Origin: Adlercreutzia hattorii
Lineage (GTDB): Bacteria > Actinomycetota > Coriobacteriia > Coriobacteriales > Eggerthellaceae
Direction: 5' to 3'
NCBI RefSeq assembly: GCF_011405655.1
Contig: NZ_AP022829.1
Span: 2,279,001 to 2,343,000 of the forward strand
Length of the DNA: 64,000 bases
Position numbers and translations under genes: made by a program. Of this stretch, positions 25,953 through 34,700 are shown one piece after another; position 1 is the stretch's first letter; each line of letters starts with the position of its first letter. The notes under the pieces are model-generated. The model was not told the DNA's origin and ran no database searches. It saw only the letters and a program-made list of their open reading frames with translations.

Positions 25953-26738
25953 TCAGTCGAAAACGGCATCCTTCCCTAGAGAGCGCAGGGCTTTGCGCAG
26001 GAGCGTTGAGCGATTCCCCGCTCCCGTCTTCTGATAGATGTTGGCTAAGTGTCGGTTGACCGTACTCGTCGATATCGTGAGGCTTGCGGCTATTTCTGCG
26101 GGAAGAAGGCCGCTGCATACCATCTCGCAAATCTCCGCCTCTCTCGCCGTAAGACCATACAACTCGTTAAAATTCTCGAGCGACCCGCCTCGGCCGCGAT
26201 ACGAAACTCCCACTGGATACAGTTGGTGGAATTTTTCACCGAGATGGCGAGCCGTCACCGATAGAATATCCAACTCCTTATCGGTGAAATCTCCCTCCCC
26301 TTCGTCACGTGCAAACGTCACCGTCGCAAAGCCAACGCCATGGCTGAAGACGTTGATACCGCAGCCATAGACGACGCCCATGGGCCTCATCCATTTCTGG
26401 TAAAACTCGCTTTTCTGCCTCATTCCGTCTGAAATGAAATCTGAATCTCGATAAGCAACGATATCGCCCATCTGACTCGTCGCCCACGATGTGTAGTCCT
26501 TCTCGATGAATTCGTCGTAATAGCTATCAAGAGCCTTCTTCTCGATGGTGGTGGTTACCGGGTCGAAGAAGACATCTCGACCTCGGCGTCGGCCTTTGAG
26601 ATCGAACACGGAAATCTCGTGGGGAACCAGCTGTTTCATCCTCTCGAGGAAACGGAGTCGCAAGTCCCTCACGTTCTCCGCCTGATATATGTCAAAAACT
26701 ACATCGTCTATTTGCCGCCATTCCGACTCCGAGATCAT
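25953..26738 (-). CDS. Soluble LuxR-family regulator, probably of the agmatine operon
   Basis: The 261-residue protein ends with a LuxR HTH (LTAREAEICEMVCSGLLPAEIAASL, then STVNRHLANIYQKTGAGNRSTL). The N-terminal about 190 residues are a soluble sensor-like domain with many aromatic and acidic residues and no membrane spans. It is divergent from the putrescine carbamoyltransferase gene, with about 190 bp between the starts. GGAGG lies 4 nt before the ATG. By position it would sense agmatine or a product. Its base composition is more AT-rich than the flanking ECF genes. Confidence 0.85.
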   Translation of the reverse strand: MISESEWRQIDDVVFDIYQAENVRDLRLRFLERMKQLVPHEISVFDLKGRRRGRDVFFDPVTTTIEKKALDSYYDEFIEKDYTSWATSQMGDIVAYRDSDFISDGMRQKSEFYQKWMRPMGVVYGCGINVFSHGVGFATVTFARDEGEGDFTDKELDILSVTARHLGEKFHQLYPVGVSYRGRGGSLENFNELYGLTAREAEICEMVCSGLLPAEIAASLTISTSTVNRHLANIYQKTGAGNRSTLLRKALRSLGKDAVFD

Positions 26739-26770
26739 AACGCCTCCGCACTCTAGGACTCGCCGCCGCG

Positions 26771-26788
26771 CTGCATATATTTATGCAG
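26771..26788. promoter_or_regulatory. Palindrome between the LuxR gene and the agmatine operon
   Basis: CTGCATA and TATGCAG form a perfect 7-bp inverted repeat around TATT, 32 bp upstream of the LuxR start and about 140 bp before ptcA. It is a candidate operator for the divergent pair. Confidence 0.4.
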
Positions 26789-26925
26789 AATGAAAAGATG
26801 CACAACTCAAAGAATTTCATAGTTCGTCGCTCAAATTTACCATAAGCGCAGCGGTATCTCAAACCGCCGAGCCAATGGGGGATTCTGCCATATTACGGAC
26901 GATATCCCCAGATAGGAGGATTTCC

Positions 26926-27996
26926 ATGGTCAAGGATTACATCGACACCAACGACTTCACCAAGGAGGAACTGCTCGGCATGGTGGACCTCGCCATCGCC
27001 ATGAAGGGGCTCATCAAGGAGGGCGGCGAGTACCCGCTGCTGCTCGCGAACAAGACCCTCGGCATGATCTTCCAGCAGGTGTCCACCCGCACCCGCATCT
27101 CCTTCGAGACGGCCATGACCGACCTCGGCGGCCACGCGCAGTTCTTCGGCCCCGGCTCCATCCAGCTGGGCGGCCATGAGTCCATCGAGGACTCCGGCCG
27201 CGTCATGGGAAGCCTCGTCGACATCCTCATGGCCCGCGTCGACCGCCACAAGGACGTGGTGGACCTGGCGAAGTACTCCGCCGCGCCGGTCATCAACGGC
27301 ATGAGCGAGTTCAACCATCCCACCCAGGAGCTCGGCGACCTCATGACCATGATCGAGAACCTGCCCGCCGGCAAGAAGATCGAGGACTGCAAGCTCGCCT
27401 TCATCGGCGACGCCACCCAGGTGTGCGTGTCGCTGATGTTCATCGCCTCGAAGATGGGCATGGACTTCGTGCAGTTCGGCCCGAAGGGCCACCAGATCTC
27501 CGACGGCGCCCTGCACGTGGGCACCGACGAGGAGCGCGCCGCCTTCGGCAAGCAGCTCATGGCCATCGGCGAGGAGAACTGCAAGGTCTCCGGCGGCACC
27601 ATCACCGTCTCCGACGACATCTCCTGCATCGAGGGCGCCGACTTCGTCTACACCGACGTGTGGTACGGCCTCTACGACGAGGAGGTCTCCGGCGAGAACT
27701 ACATGGACGTGTTCTACCCGAAGTACCAGGTGACCTGGGACCTGATGAACGCGGCCGGCCCGGACTCCAAGTTCATGCACTGCCTGCCCGCCACCCGCGG
27801 CGAGGAAGTGGTGGACGAGGTGATGGATGACCCCGCGCGCAGCCTGTGCTGGGACGAGGCTGAGAACCGCAAGCACTCCATCCGCGCCATCCTGGCCACC
27901 CTGTGCCCCCAGAGCGAGCCGGACGAGGAGAAGGCGACTGCCTACCGCGCCACCATCGACAGCTGCATGGCAAAGCTGGGCAAGCACGGTCTGTAA
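26926..27996 (+). CDS. ptcA: Putrescine carbamoyltransferase
   Basis: The 356-residue transcarbamylase splits N-carbamoylputrescine with phosphate into putrescine and carbamoyl phosphate in the agmatine deiminase pathway. The carbamoyl phosphate site STRTR is near residues 54-58, HPTQ near 133-136, and [11 protein letters not shown] near 285-295. The HCLPATRG segment, [14 protein letters not shown] and the adjacent agmatine genes favour putrescine over ornithine as the substrate. The ATG at 26926 has TAGGAGG upstream. It is the first gene of ptcA-antiporter-aguA. Confidence 0.93.
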   Translation: MVKDYIDTNDFTKEELLGMVDLAIAMKGLIKEGGEYPLLLANKTLGMIFQQVSTRTRISFETAMTDLGGHAQFFGPGSIQLGGHESIEDSGRVMGSLVDILMARVDRHKDVVDLAKYSAAPVINGMSEFNHPTQELGDLMTMIENLPAGKKIEDCKLAFIGDATQVCVSLMFIASKMGMDFVQFGPKGHQISDGALHVGTDEERAAFGKQLMAIGEENCKVSGGTITVSDDISCIEGADFVYTDVWYGLYDEEVSGENYMDVFYPKYQVTWDLMNAAGPDSKFMHCLPATRGEEVVDEVMDDPARSLCWDEAENRKHSIRAILATLCPQSEPDEEKATAYRATIDSCMAKLGKHGL

Positions 27997-28059
27997 GACG
28001 TACCGGGTCGAGGGAGTTGCGGCTCCCCCGCCTTCATCTTCCAAGTAAGGAGCCACACT

Positions 28060-29535
28060 ATGAGTGGTAAGAAGAAGTTCAAGCTTTTAGACGTGATCCT
28101 CTCGGTGATCTGCGTGGTGTTCGTTGCCGAAGCCATCGCTCCCGCCGCGGCCATCGGAAACCAGCAGTTCTTCTGGTGGATATTCCTGATCATCACCTTC
28201 CTTCTGCCCTACGGCCTTATTGTATCGGAGCTGGGAACCGCCTATGCCGACGACGAGGGAGGCCTGTACGATTGGGTGCGCCGTGCCTTCGGCGACAAGT
28301 GGGGCGCCCGCGTCAGCTGGTACTACTGGATCAACTTCCCCCTGTGGATCGCCAGCTTGGCCGTGCTCTTCCCCAGCACCCTCGGAGCCATGGCAGGTAT
28401 AGAGCTGGGTCTCGTTCCCTCTTTGGCCATAGAGCTCGCTTTTATCTGGATCATCATCTTCATCAGCTTCTCCCGCGCCTCTGACGCCATTTGGATCATG
28501 AACGTGGCCGCAGTCCTCAAAGTCGCTATAGCCCTGTGCCTCGGAGGGCTCGGAATCTACTTTGCGGCAACTTCGGGATTCGCCAGCGATATGGCCCCGG
28601 CAACGTTCATGCCGTCGTTCGATATGAACGCTCTTGCGTACCTCTCCATCATCCTCTTCAATTTCCTGGGATTCGAGGTAGTCGCCACTTACGCAAGCGA
28701 CATGGAAAACCCACGCGTGCAGATTCCCAAGGCCATTATCATCGGGGGCATCGTCATCGCCGCCATTTACATGGCTGGCTCGTTCGGCATCGGCGCCGCC
28801 ATTCCTGCGACTGAACTGAGCCTCGATTCCGGCATCATGGACGCCGTCGCCATCATGACGGGCGACGGGTCGCTCCCGCTCATCATCGTCGGCGTCGTCT
28901 TCCTCCTTACACTGTTCGGCAATATGGTGAGCTGGTCGTTCGGCGTTAATTTCGTTGTTGTGTGCGCAGCTAAAGACCGGAACATGCCGACCGCGTTTTC
29001 CACGGAAACCCGCAAAAGCAACATGCCGAAGGGAGTCACTATAGCAAACGGCATCATCGCATCCATCGTCGTGCTTCTCCTGCCCGTCGCCGAGGCGTTC
29101 GGTATCGGGGACTTTTTCTGGGTGCTGTTCTCCGTGGGAGTCGTATTCCTGCTCTTCAGCTACATTCCTATGTTCCCGGCCTTCCTGAAACTGCGGCGCA
29201 TCGACCCTAATCGAAACCGACTCTTCCGCGTGCCCGGCTCGCGCGCCGTTCTCAGCGTCTTGGCGTGGCTACCCGTAGTGATCCTCGTGCTAGCTGCCTT
29301 CATCACCATCGTACCCCTCGACGGCTCGGAGTCGGAGCTAGCGAAACTGCCCATGCTCATCACCGTTATCGCCTTCATCATACTGGGAGAGGTCGTTCGC
29401 ATCGTCGCGGGCAAAAAACGTCCCCAGGCCTACCTTGGCATGGGCAAGAGCGGCGAACCACCGGCCCGTTCCCTACCTGGAGCCGAAGTTGAGGAAGAGC
29501 GATCCCAGAGAGAGGAGCACCTGGCGAGAAATTAG
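28060..29535 (+). CDS. aguD: APC-family amino acid/polyamine antiporter, probable agmatine/putrescine exchanger
   Basis: The 491-residue permease has about 12 membrane spans and the APC-family start (LDVILSVICVVFVAEAIAPAAAIG, with a broken first helix). It lies between ptcA and the agmatine deiminase gene, the usual place for the agmatine/putrescine antiporter that imports agmatine and exports putrescine. Specificity is inferred from context. A hydrophilic tail of about 45 residues closes the protein. Confidence 0.85.
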   Translation: MSGKKKFKLLDVILSVICVVFVAEAIAPAAAIGNQQFFWWIFLIITFLLPYGLIVSELGTAYADDEGGLYDWVRRAFGDKWGARVSWYYWINFPLWIASLAVLFPSTLGAMAGIELGLVPSLAIELAFIWIIIFISFSRASDAIWIMNVAAVLKVAIALCLGGLGIYFAATSGFASDMAPATFMPSFDMNALAYLSIILFNFLGFEVVATYASDMENPRVQIPKAIIIGGIVIAAIYMAGSFGIGAAIPATELSLDSGIMDAVAIMTGDGSLPLIIVGVVFLLTLFGNMVSWSFGVNFVVVCAAKDRNMPTAFSTETRKSNMPKGVTIANGIIASIVVLLLPVAEAFGIGDFFWVLFSVGVVFLLFSYIPMFPAFLKLRRIDPNRNRLFRVPGSRAVLSVLAWLPVVILVLAAFITIVPLDGSESELAKLPMLITVIAFIILGEVVRIVAGKKRPQAYLGMGKSGEPPARSLPGAEVEEERSQREEHLARN

Positions 29536-29598
29536 CGAAAAATGAACTGCCTGCGAAAAGAATAGCCCCGATACTGTCCCAGAACGAAAGGATGCATT

Positions 29599-30723
29599 AT
29601 GGAGAAAACAATTTACGAGAACGAGTCAACGCCCAAAGCAGACGGGTTCCATATGCCCGGCGAGCACGAGCCCCAAGAGCGCATCTGGATGCTTTGGCCT
29701 CATCGAACCGACAACTGGCAATACGGGGCAAAACCCGCACAGCAAGTTTTCGCCGACGTGGCGCGCGCCATTGCCCACTTCGAACCCGTGACAATCGGAG
29801 TCAAGCCCGTCGACTACGCAGCTGCCCATTGCCTTTTTAAGAACGACCAGCTTATCGATATCGTGGAGATGGAATCCGACGATGCGTGGATCCGCGACTG
29901 CGGGCCCGCCTTCGTTGTCAACGACTCCGGAGACCTGCGCGCGGTTCATTTCGGATTCAATGCCTGGGGCGGCCTGCACGACGGCCTCTACTTCCCCTGG
30001 AACCAAGACGAACTCGTCGGAATGAAGGTGTGCGACCTGGCTCACGTCGACCGCTACAAGCCCGACAACTTCATCCTCGAGGGAGGCTCGTTCACCGTTG
30101 ACGGGGAAGGAACGGTCATCACTACCGAGATGTGCCTGCTCTCGCCCGGTCGTAACCCGCACTATACCAAGGGCGAGATCGAACAGCACCTGTGCGATTA
30201 TCTTGGCTGCGAGAAGGTCATTTGGGTAAAGGACGGCATTGATCCCGATGAGACCAACGGGCACATCGACGGTGTTGCGACCTATGTTGCCCCGGGCGAA
30301 GTTGCTTGTATCTGGACCGATGACACAGAGCATCCCTACTACCAAGTGGCCCAAGACGCCTTCACAACCCTTTCGACCGCCACCGACGCCAAAGGCCGCA
30401 AGCTGAAGGTCCACAAGCTCTGCATGGGAGCCAATCCCATAGCGCTCGACCCGGCTGCAGCGGCCACCATCGATACGGTGGACACGGCCAAAGAGCGCAC
30501 AAGCGACTACGAAGTCATGGGATCCTACCTCAATTTCCTCATTGTCAACGGCGGCGTCATCGTCCCCCAATACGACGACCCCAACGACGAGCTCGCCATC
30601 GAGCAGATCCAGGGCATGTTCCCCGACCGCGAAATCGTCGGCGTGAACACCACGCAGATTCTCTACGGCGGCGGCAACATCCACTGCATCACCCAACAGC
30701 AACCGAAACCACAGAGGAAATAG
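29599..30723 (+). CDS. aguA: Agmatine deiminase
   Basis: The 374-residue guanidine deiminase converts agmatine into N-carbamoylputrescine and ammonia. Typical motifs are present: ESDDAWIRDCGP near residues 92-103, ETNGHIDG near 217-224, and the C-terminal GGGNIHCITQQQP with the catalytic Cys at 363. GAAAGGA lies 7 nt before the ATG. It ends the agmatine operon. No carbamate kinase gene follows, although the pathway gains ATP only with that enzyme. Confidence 0.95.
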   Translation: MEKTIYENESTPKADGFHMPGEHEPQERIWMLWPHRTDNWQYGAKPAQQVFADVARAIAHFEPVTIGVKPVDYAAAHCLFKNDQLIDIVEMESDDAWIRDCGPAFVVNDSGDLRAVHFGFNAWGGLHDGLYFPWNQDELVGMKVCDLAHVDRYKPDNFILEGGSFTVDGEGTVITTEMCLLSPGRNPHYTKGEIEQHLCDYLGCEKVIWVKDGIDPDETNGHIDGVATYVAPGEVACIWTDDTEHPYYQVAQDAFTTLSTATDAKGRKLKVHKLCMGANPIALDPAAAATIDTVDTAKERTSDYEVMGSYLNFLIVNGGVIVPQYDDPNDELAIEQIQGMFPDREIVGVNTTQILYGGGNIHCITQQQPKPQRK

Positions 30724-30783
30724 CAGAATCGGCGCGGCTGAAAGGAAGAATAGCGCATCACGCCAGACAAACTGCACCCCGCT

Positions 30784-30978
30784 CTGTTGCAAATCGGCAA
30801 TATTCGCCAAACACGCAGCATAATTTGGACAAAAACAAGCGCTTTGCAACAGCTAAATCGCCCTATGGGGGCTGAATTCCTGTTGCAAAGCACCTTTATC
30901 TGCCAAAACAGAGCCGCAAACCCCCGATTATTGCCGTGTTTTTCTTGCTCAATAGACAGAAACAAAGGATTTGCAACA
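30784..30978. repeat. Cluster of four TTTGCAACA/TGTTGCAAA sites
   Basis: CTGTTGCAAATC (30784-30795), GCTTTGCAACAG (30841-30852), CTGTTGCAAAGC (30880-30891) and GATTTGCAACA (30968-30978) share one core in alternating orientation. The middle two are a perfect 12-bp inverted repeat around 27 bp. They fill the gap between the agmatine and DAHP synthase genes, where no other gene is visible. Confidence 0.65.
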
Positions 30979-31071
30979 ATCTCGGGGCCTATACAGCAAA
31001 GTGGCCGAACCCGAGAAGGGGACGGTCACTTTTTCGCAGTCGCATAATGAACCTGCAAGCGGAAAAGCGCG

Positions 31072-31872
31072 CTACACGATCTTCTTTCCCAGGACGGCGG
31101 CCAACTCGCGCAGCTCGGCCACGAGCTCGCGGAACTGGGCCGGGGTCAGCTGCTGGGGGCCGTCGGAAAGCGCCACGGGCGGGTTGGGGTGCACCTCGAT
31201 CATGAGCGAGTCGGCCCCGGCGGCCACGGCGGCCTTTGCCAGCGACGGCACCAGGTCGCGCTGTCCGGCCGGATGCGACACGTCGATGCACACCGGGTAC
31301 AGCGACTGCTTGTGGATGACCGGCACCGCCGCGATGTCCAGCGTGAAGCGCGTGGCCGTCTCGAAGGTGCGGATGCCGCGCTCGCAGAGCACCACGTTGG
31401 TGTTGCCGTGATCAGTGATGTAGTCGGTGGCGGCGAGCCACTCGGCGATAGTGCCGGCGAAGCCGCGCTTGTACAGCACCATCTGGTGGGTGTCGGCCGT
31501 CACCTCGCCGATCTTCTTCAGCAGGCTGAAGTTCTGGAAGTTGCGGGCGCCCACCTGCAGGCCGTCCACGTAGTCGGCCACCAGCTGGCAGTGGGCCGAA
31601 TCCATCACCTCGGTCAGCGTCTTCAGGTTGTAGCGGTCGCCGGCGCTCTTCATGATCTTGAGCGCCTCCTCGCCGAGGCCCTGGAACGAGTGCGGGTTGG
31701 TGCGGGGCTTGAAGGCGCCGCCGCGGATCCAGGTGAGGCCCAGATCGGCGATGCACTCGGCCACCTCGTCGAACTGCTCGGCGGACTCCACCGAGCAGGG
31801 CCCGGCATAAATGGTGATCTCGTCCGTGCGCTGGCCGAGATCGGGGATGGGGGCAATCTTCACTTCGCTCAT
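31072..31872 (-). CDS. aroF: 3-deoxy-7-phosphoheptulonate (DAHP) synthase
   Basis: The 266-residue enzyme joins phosphoenolpyruvate and erythrose 4-phosphate at the entry to the shikimate pathway. Motifs of the short DAHP/KDO8P-type family are clear: GPCSVES near 24-30, RGGAFKPRTNPHSFQG near 50-65, and SHPAGQRDLVPSLAKAAVAAGADSLMIEVHPNP near 199-231. Start overlaps the chorismate mutase stop by 4 bp (ATGA), so the two are coupled. The length fits the class without a fused regulatory domain; chorismate mutase next door may supply the control. Confidence 0.95.
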   Translation of the reverse strand: MSEVKIAPIPDLGQRTDEITIYAGPCSVESAEQFDEVAECIADLGLTWIRGGAFKPRTNPHSFQGLGEEALKIMKSAGDRYNLKTLTEVMDSAHCQLVADYVDGLQVGARNFQNFSLLKKIGEVTADTHQMVLYKRGFAGTIAEWLAATDYITDHGNTNVVLCERGIRTFETATRFTLDIAAVPVIHKQSLYPVCIDVSHPAGQRDLVPSLAKAAVAAGADSLMIEVHPNPPVALSDGPQQLTPAQFRELVAELRELAAVLGKKIV

Positions 31873-32150
31873 ACGGACGGCGTCTCCTTCATGATCTTCA
31901 AGATGGTAGCGTAAATCTCCCGAAGGTTCTCGTTGTAGAGCGGCCCCTCGTTGTAGCTATCCACCCGCGCGAAGATTTCCTCCTCGCGGCGCGCGTCGTA
32001 CAGACCCAGATGCGCACCGGGTTTCAGACCGCGGATGACCAGCGAGTGACCGGCGCGCTTGTTCAGAAGCGCGACGATCTCGCGATCGATCTCGTCAATC
32101 TGCTCACGATGCTTCTGAATCTCGGCAAGATTGCTGTTCTCTTCAGACAT
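31869..32150 (-). CDS. Chorismate mutase (AroQ type)
   Basis: This 93-residue all-helical protein has REQIDEIDREIVALLNKRAGHSLVIRGLK-like AroQ sequence with the expected Arg and Lys residues. It converts chorismate to prephenate for Phe and Tyr synthesis. It is translationally coupled to DAHP synthase, an arrangement in which the mutase can also act as an allosteric partner of the synthase. A purine-rich site (GAAAGGAAA) precedes the ATG. Confidence 0.9.
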   Translation of the reverse strand: MSEENSNLAEIQKHREQIDEIDREIVALLNKRAGHSLVIRGLKPGAHLGLYDARREEEIFARVDSYNEGPLYNENLREIYATILKIMKETPSV

Positions 32151-32397
32151 CGCTTTTCCTTTCGTGTACCAAAAACTTGAACGAGCATGGCCGCACCGCC
32201 TAAAAGCGCCGCCGCCCTCGCGTGGCGTTCATGATAGCAAAGACCCCGGTCCGCGCCGAGGTCGCAAAGGGAAACGGATATAGAAGCCCCCGACCGCCCG
32301 CCATCGACAAAAGCGAAGGGCACGCCTATTCAAATACGCCCTTCGCACGCCCTTCGCGCAGACGGAAAGCCCGGAGAAGACTACGCAGCAAAAACCG

Positions 32398-32961
32398 CTA
32401 GCGACGCATGAAAGTGCCGACTTTTTTCTCGGAATCGCGGGTATACCACTCGATGAACAGGTCGACCGCGCCGTTGGCCACGAATGTCGCACCGAGCACG
32501 AGCACGAAAGTCATGGACGCACCCCATGGGTTCACCACGATAAGCACACCACCGATACCCACGGCCACAGCCGCCGCAAGCACAGCGATCCAAATGCTGC
32601 TGCCGAACGCACGCAGGCCGAACGCGCGAACCACGTTCACGATGGCCAGCAAAATGAGCACCACGCCGAGGACCACCGAGAAGAACCCGGCGATCACCTT
32701 GGGAAAGACGAAGGCGATGATTGCGATGATAACGTAGAACACCGCCGCCATGAGCGTGCCCGAGTCGCGGTAGCGCACGCTGCGCTGACGGAAGTACGAC
32801 AGCAGCCCCGCCGCGCCCATCAAAGCCAGGGCCACGCCGAAAAGCATAATGATGCCCTGCACGGTAATGGACGGGTAGATCATCAGGAAAAGCCCGAACG
32901 CGATGCAAAGCACCGCTTGCACCATGTTGTTCGATCGCACAACGTTCAGAAACTTCTCCAC
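32398..32961 (-). CDS. HdeD/DUF308-family membrane protein
   Basis: The 187-residue protein has six hydrophobic segments arranged as three repeated helical hairpins, as in the HdeD acid-resistance family. The start is taken as a GTG at 32961 because GAGGAG lies 5 nt upstream; longer upstream readings have no binding site. The function is a general membrane stress protein by family only. The 250 bp before the chorismate mutase gene hold no other gene. Confidence 0.8.
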   Translation of the reverse strand: MEKFLNVVRSNNMVQAVLCIAFGLFLMIYPSITVQGIIMLFGVALALMGAAGLLSYFRQRSVRYRDSGTLMAAVFYVIIAIIAFVFPKVIAGFFSVVLGVVLILLAIVNVVRAFGLRAFGSSIWIAVLAAAVAVGIGGVLIVVNPWGASMTFVLVLGATFVANGAVDLFIEWYTRDSEKKVGTFMRR

Positions 32962-33218
32962 AGCTGCTCCTCTCGCTCGGCGCCTAAGCGCCCCTACTTC
33001 GGATCCGACACCCCCGGTCACGCGCCACCCTCCCCTGCGACCGCGCCCTTCGGATCTCTCTTACTGGCGACATGCTAAAGCGCTCGCACAAAACGGTGGG
33101 CCTTGAGATCAGCGTTGAAAACAATCAGTTGAAGAAGGCCGCCCGCCGTCACCAACCCGTTAATAAGACCACCATTGCGAAAAGACAGCGTTACCATTCC
33201 GTCAACAACGGCAACGCC

Positions 33219-33578
33219 CTAGAATCGCGTCGCTTCCAGCTCCAGACCCAACTTCATCGCCGTAGTCGTGAGCGAACCGATTACGAACGCCCCTGACGGC
33301 TCTACGCTCGAAGTCGTAGTGCGCAAGAGCTTCGTCGCTGAGCGAGCCGACCCCTCGGTAATGCGAAGCACACGATTCATGATGGCCTCCAAGAAAAGGC
33401 GGTCCACATCCATCGCCGGATCTTTGAAACGCACCTCGGTAATGCCAAGGCAACTGATTTGCCCCTGGGTCTCCGTGACGAGATCGAACGTCTCCTGAAT
33501 ACGAGCGAGATCGGTAGCCTTAGCATCCAACCAGCGCCTCGCCCTCGCAGCCTTCGACGATAAGCCGGCGCAACACAT
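33219..33578 (-). CDS. Uncharacterised small protein downstream of an AbrB-type antitoxin
   Basis: This frame overlaps the end of the AbrB-type gene by about 59 bp when read from an ATG at 33578. A TTG start at about 33530 inside the overlap, after GAGGGCGAGGCG, would give about 103 residues. I do not recognise the family. It has a helical N-terminus (DLARIQETFDLVTETQG), a middle part ITEVRFKDPAMDVDRLFLEAIMN, and a hydrophobic C-terminal segment. Its position is where a toxin would be expected. Confidence 0.5.
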   Translation of the reverse strand: MCCAGLSSKAARARRWLDAKATDLARIQETFDLVTETQGQISCLGITEVRFKDPAMDVDRLFLEAIMNRVLRITEGSARSATKLLRTTTSSVEPSGAFVIGSLTTTAMKLGLELEATRF

Positions 33579-33756
33579 CGAGGGAGATCCTCTCGTCCTC
33601 CACCTTCAGCGGCTTGATGAGAAGCCCTTCGTCGGTCTGCTCAATGAGGGCATACTCGGTGAACCCCATATCTTTGTAGGCCTTCGCGGAAATAGCGATC
33701 TGCCGCCTGCTGGACACCTTGACCCGCTGTGGCGCCATACGAGCCGTCTCCCCCAT
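33520..33756 (-). CDS. AbrB/SpoVT-type DNA-binding protein, antitoxin-like
   Basis: From the ATG at 33756, with GGGGGAG 2-3 nt upstream, the product has 78 residues. Residues 10-45 (VKVSSRRQIAISAKAYKDMGF, then LIEQTDEGLLIKPL) match the swapped-hairpin AbrB domain used by many antitoxins. The C-terminal 30 residues would bind a toxin. It overlaps the next gene. Longer upstream frames exist but begin in sequence without coding character. 33757-34013 contains no gene. Confidence 0.75.
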   Translation of the reverse strand: MGETARMAPQRVKVSSRRQIAISAKAYKDMGFTEYALIEQTDEGLLIKPLKVEDERISLDVLRRLIVEGCEGEALVGC

Positions 33757-34013
33757 AGCTCCCCCACCAAGCGCTTGGTTCCAAGTTACAAAGCGAGTAT
33801 GGCATGAGACGCGCACAAAAAGGACAGGGAGCCTGACGGGGAGGGTGGGCGCAATGACGCCAACGCCATTCCTCGTCAAAGATGAATTCATCTGCAAGGA
33901 AACCGAATGCCAGGCAACACGTAGCTCACGCCCTCCATCTGAAACGTGCAGAGCCCGGAGCAGAAGTCGCCTTAATCGCATTCGGAGCAACGGCCAGACG
34001 CCATCCACGAAAT

Positions 34014-34046
34014 GGACCCTTCGCAGAGGGAGGGGGCGAAGGGTCC
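34014..34046 (-). terminator. Stem-loop after the Fe-S subunit gene
   Basis: An 11-bp perfect stem pairs GGACCCTTCGC (34014-34024) with GCGAAGGGTCC (34036-34046). It lies 28 bp after the Fe-S gene stop. The T-tract is weak (ATTTCG), so it is a likely but not textbook terminator. Confidence 0.55.
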
Positions 34047-34073
34047 ATAAGCCTAGTCGGACAAGCCGAGAAG

Positions 34074-34691
34074 CTACTTGAGGTAGTACACCGACGGATT
34101 AGTTCCCTGCTCGGGAAGCAGCTGCTCCCACTCGCGCTCGGCAATGAGCTTGGACACCTCGGAGTTCGGATCATCCAGATCACCGAAGAAGCGGGCGTAG
34201 CCCACGCACGCCTGCACGCACATGGGCTTTTCGCCGCGCGCAATCAAGTTCGAGCACATGGTGCACTTCTCCACCGTGTTCGACACATGCTGCGGCGCGT
34301 CCGCGAAACCCACGGCGAACTCCATGGCGTACTTCGGCTCGCCATCGTTGTACACACGCACCTCATAAGGACAAGCCTGCATGCACGTTTTGCACCCAAT
34401 GCAAGTTTCCGCGTCCACGGTCACAATGCCTGTTTCTTCATCCTTCATGGTAGCACCCGTGGGACACACCTCCACGCAAGGGGCATTCTCGCAATGCTGG
34501 CAGGTCACCGGATAGTGCTGGAGCGTACAATTCGGATACTCACCGTCCGGCGAATCGAGACTCTCTCCACCGTCAGTGATGACCCGATTCCACCAATTAC
34601 CAGTCGGAAGATTATTCGCCGTCCGACAGGATGTCATACACGTCTGGCACCCCATGCATCTCTTCAAATCAATAGCCATTCCGTATCGCAT
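34074..34691 (-). CDS. 4Fe-4S ferredoxin-type electron transfer subunit (DmsB/NrfC-like)
   Basis: The 205-residue protein has four cysteine clusters: CMGCQTCMTSC near 12-22, CQHCENAPCVEVCP near 64-77, CIGCKTCMQACP near 97-108, and CTMCSNLIARGEKPMC near 143-158. These bind four 4Fe-4S clusters that pass electrons from a quinol-oxidising membrane subunit to the catalytic subunit. No signal peptide is present, so it would be exported with its Tat-signalled partner, whose gene ends 9 bp upstream. The membrane anchor is missing next door; a candidate is the NrfD-like gene at 40277. Confidence 0.93.
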   Translation of the reverse strand: MRYGMAIDLKRCMGCQTCMTSCRTANNLPTGNWWNRVITDGGESLDSPDGEYPNCTLQHYPVTCQHCENAPCVEVCPTGATMKDEETGIVTVDAETCIGCKTCMQACPYEVRVYNDGEPKYAMEFAVGFADAPQHVSNTVEKCTMCSNLIARGEKPMCVQACVGYARFFGDLDDPNSEVSKLIAEREWEQLLPEQGTNPSVYYLK

Positions 34692-34700
34692 GACGTCCTC

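Noticed and set aside
26893-28056. A 387-residue minus-strand frame opposite putrescine carbamoyltransferase.
   Set aside because: It is an antisense shadow of a highly conserved gene.
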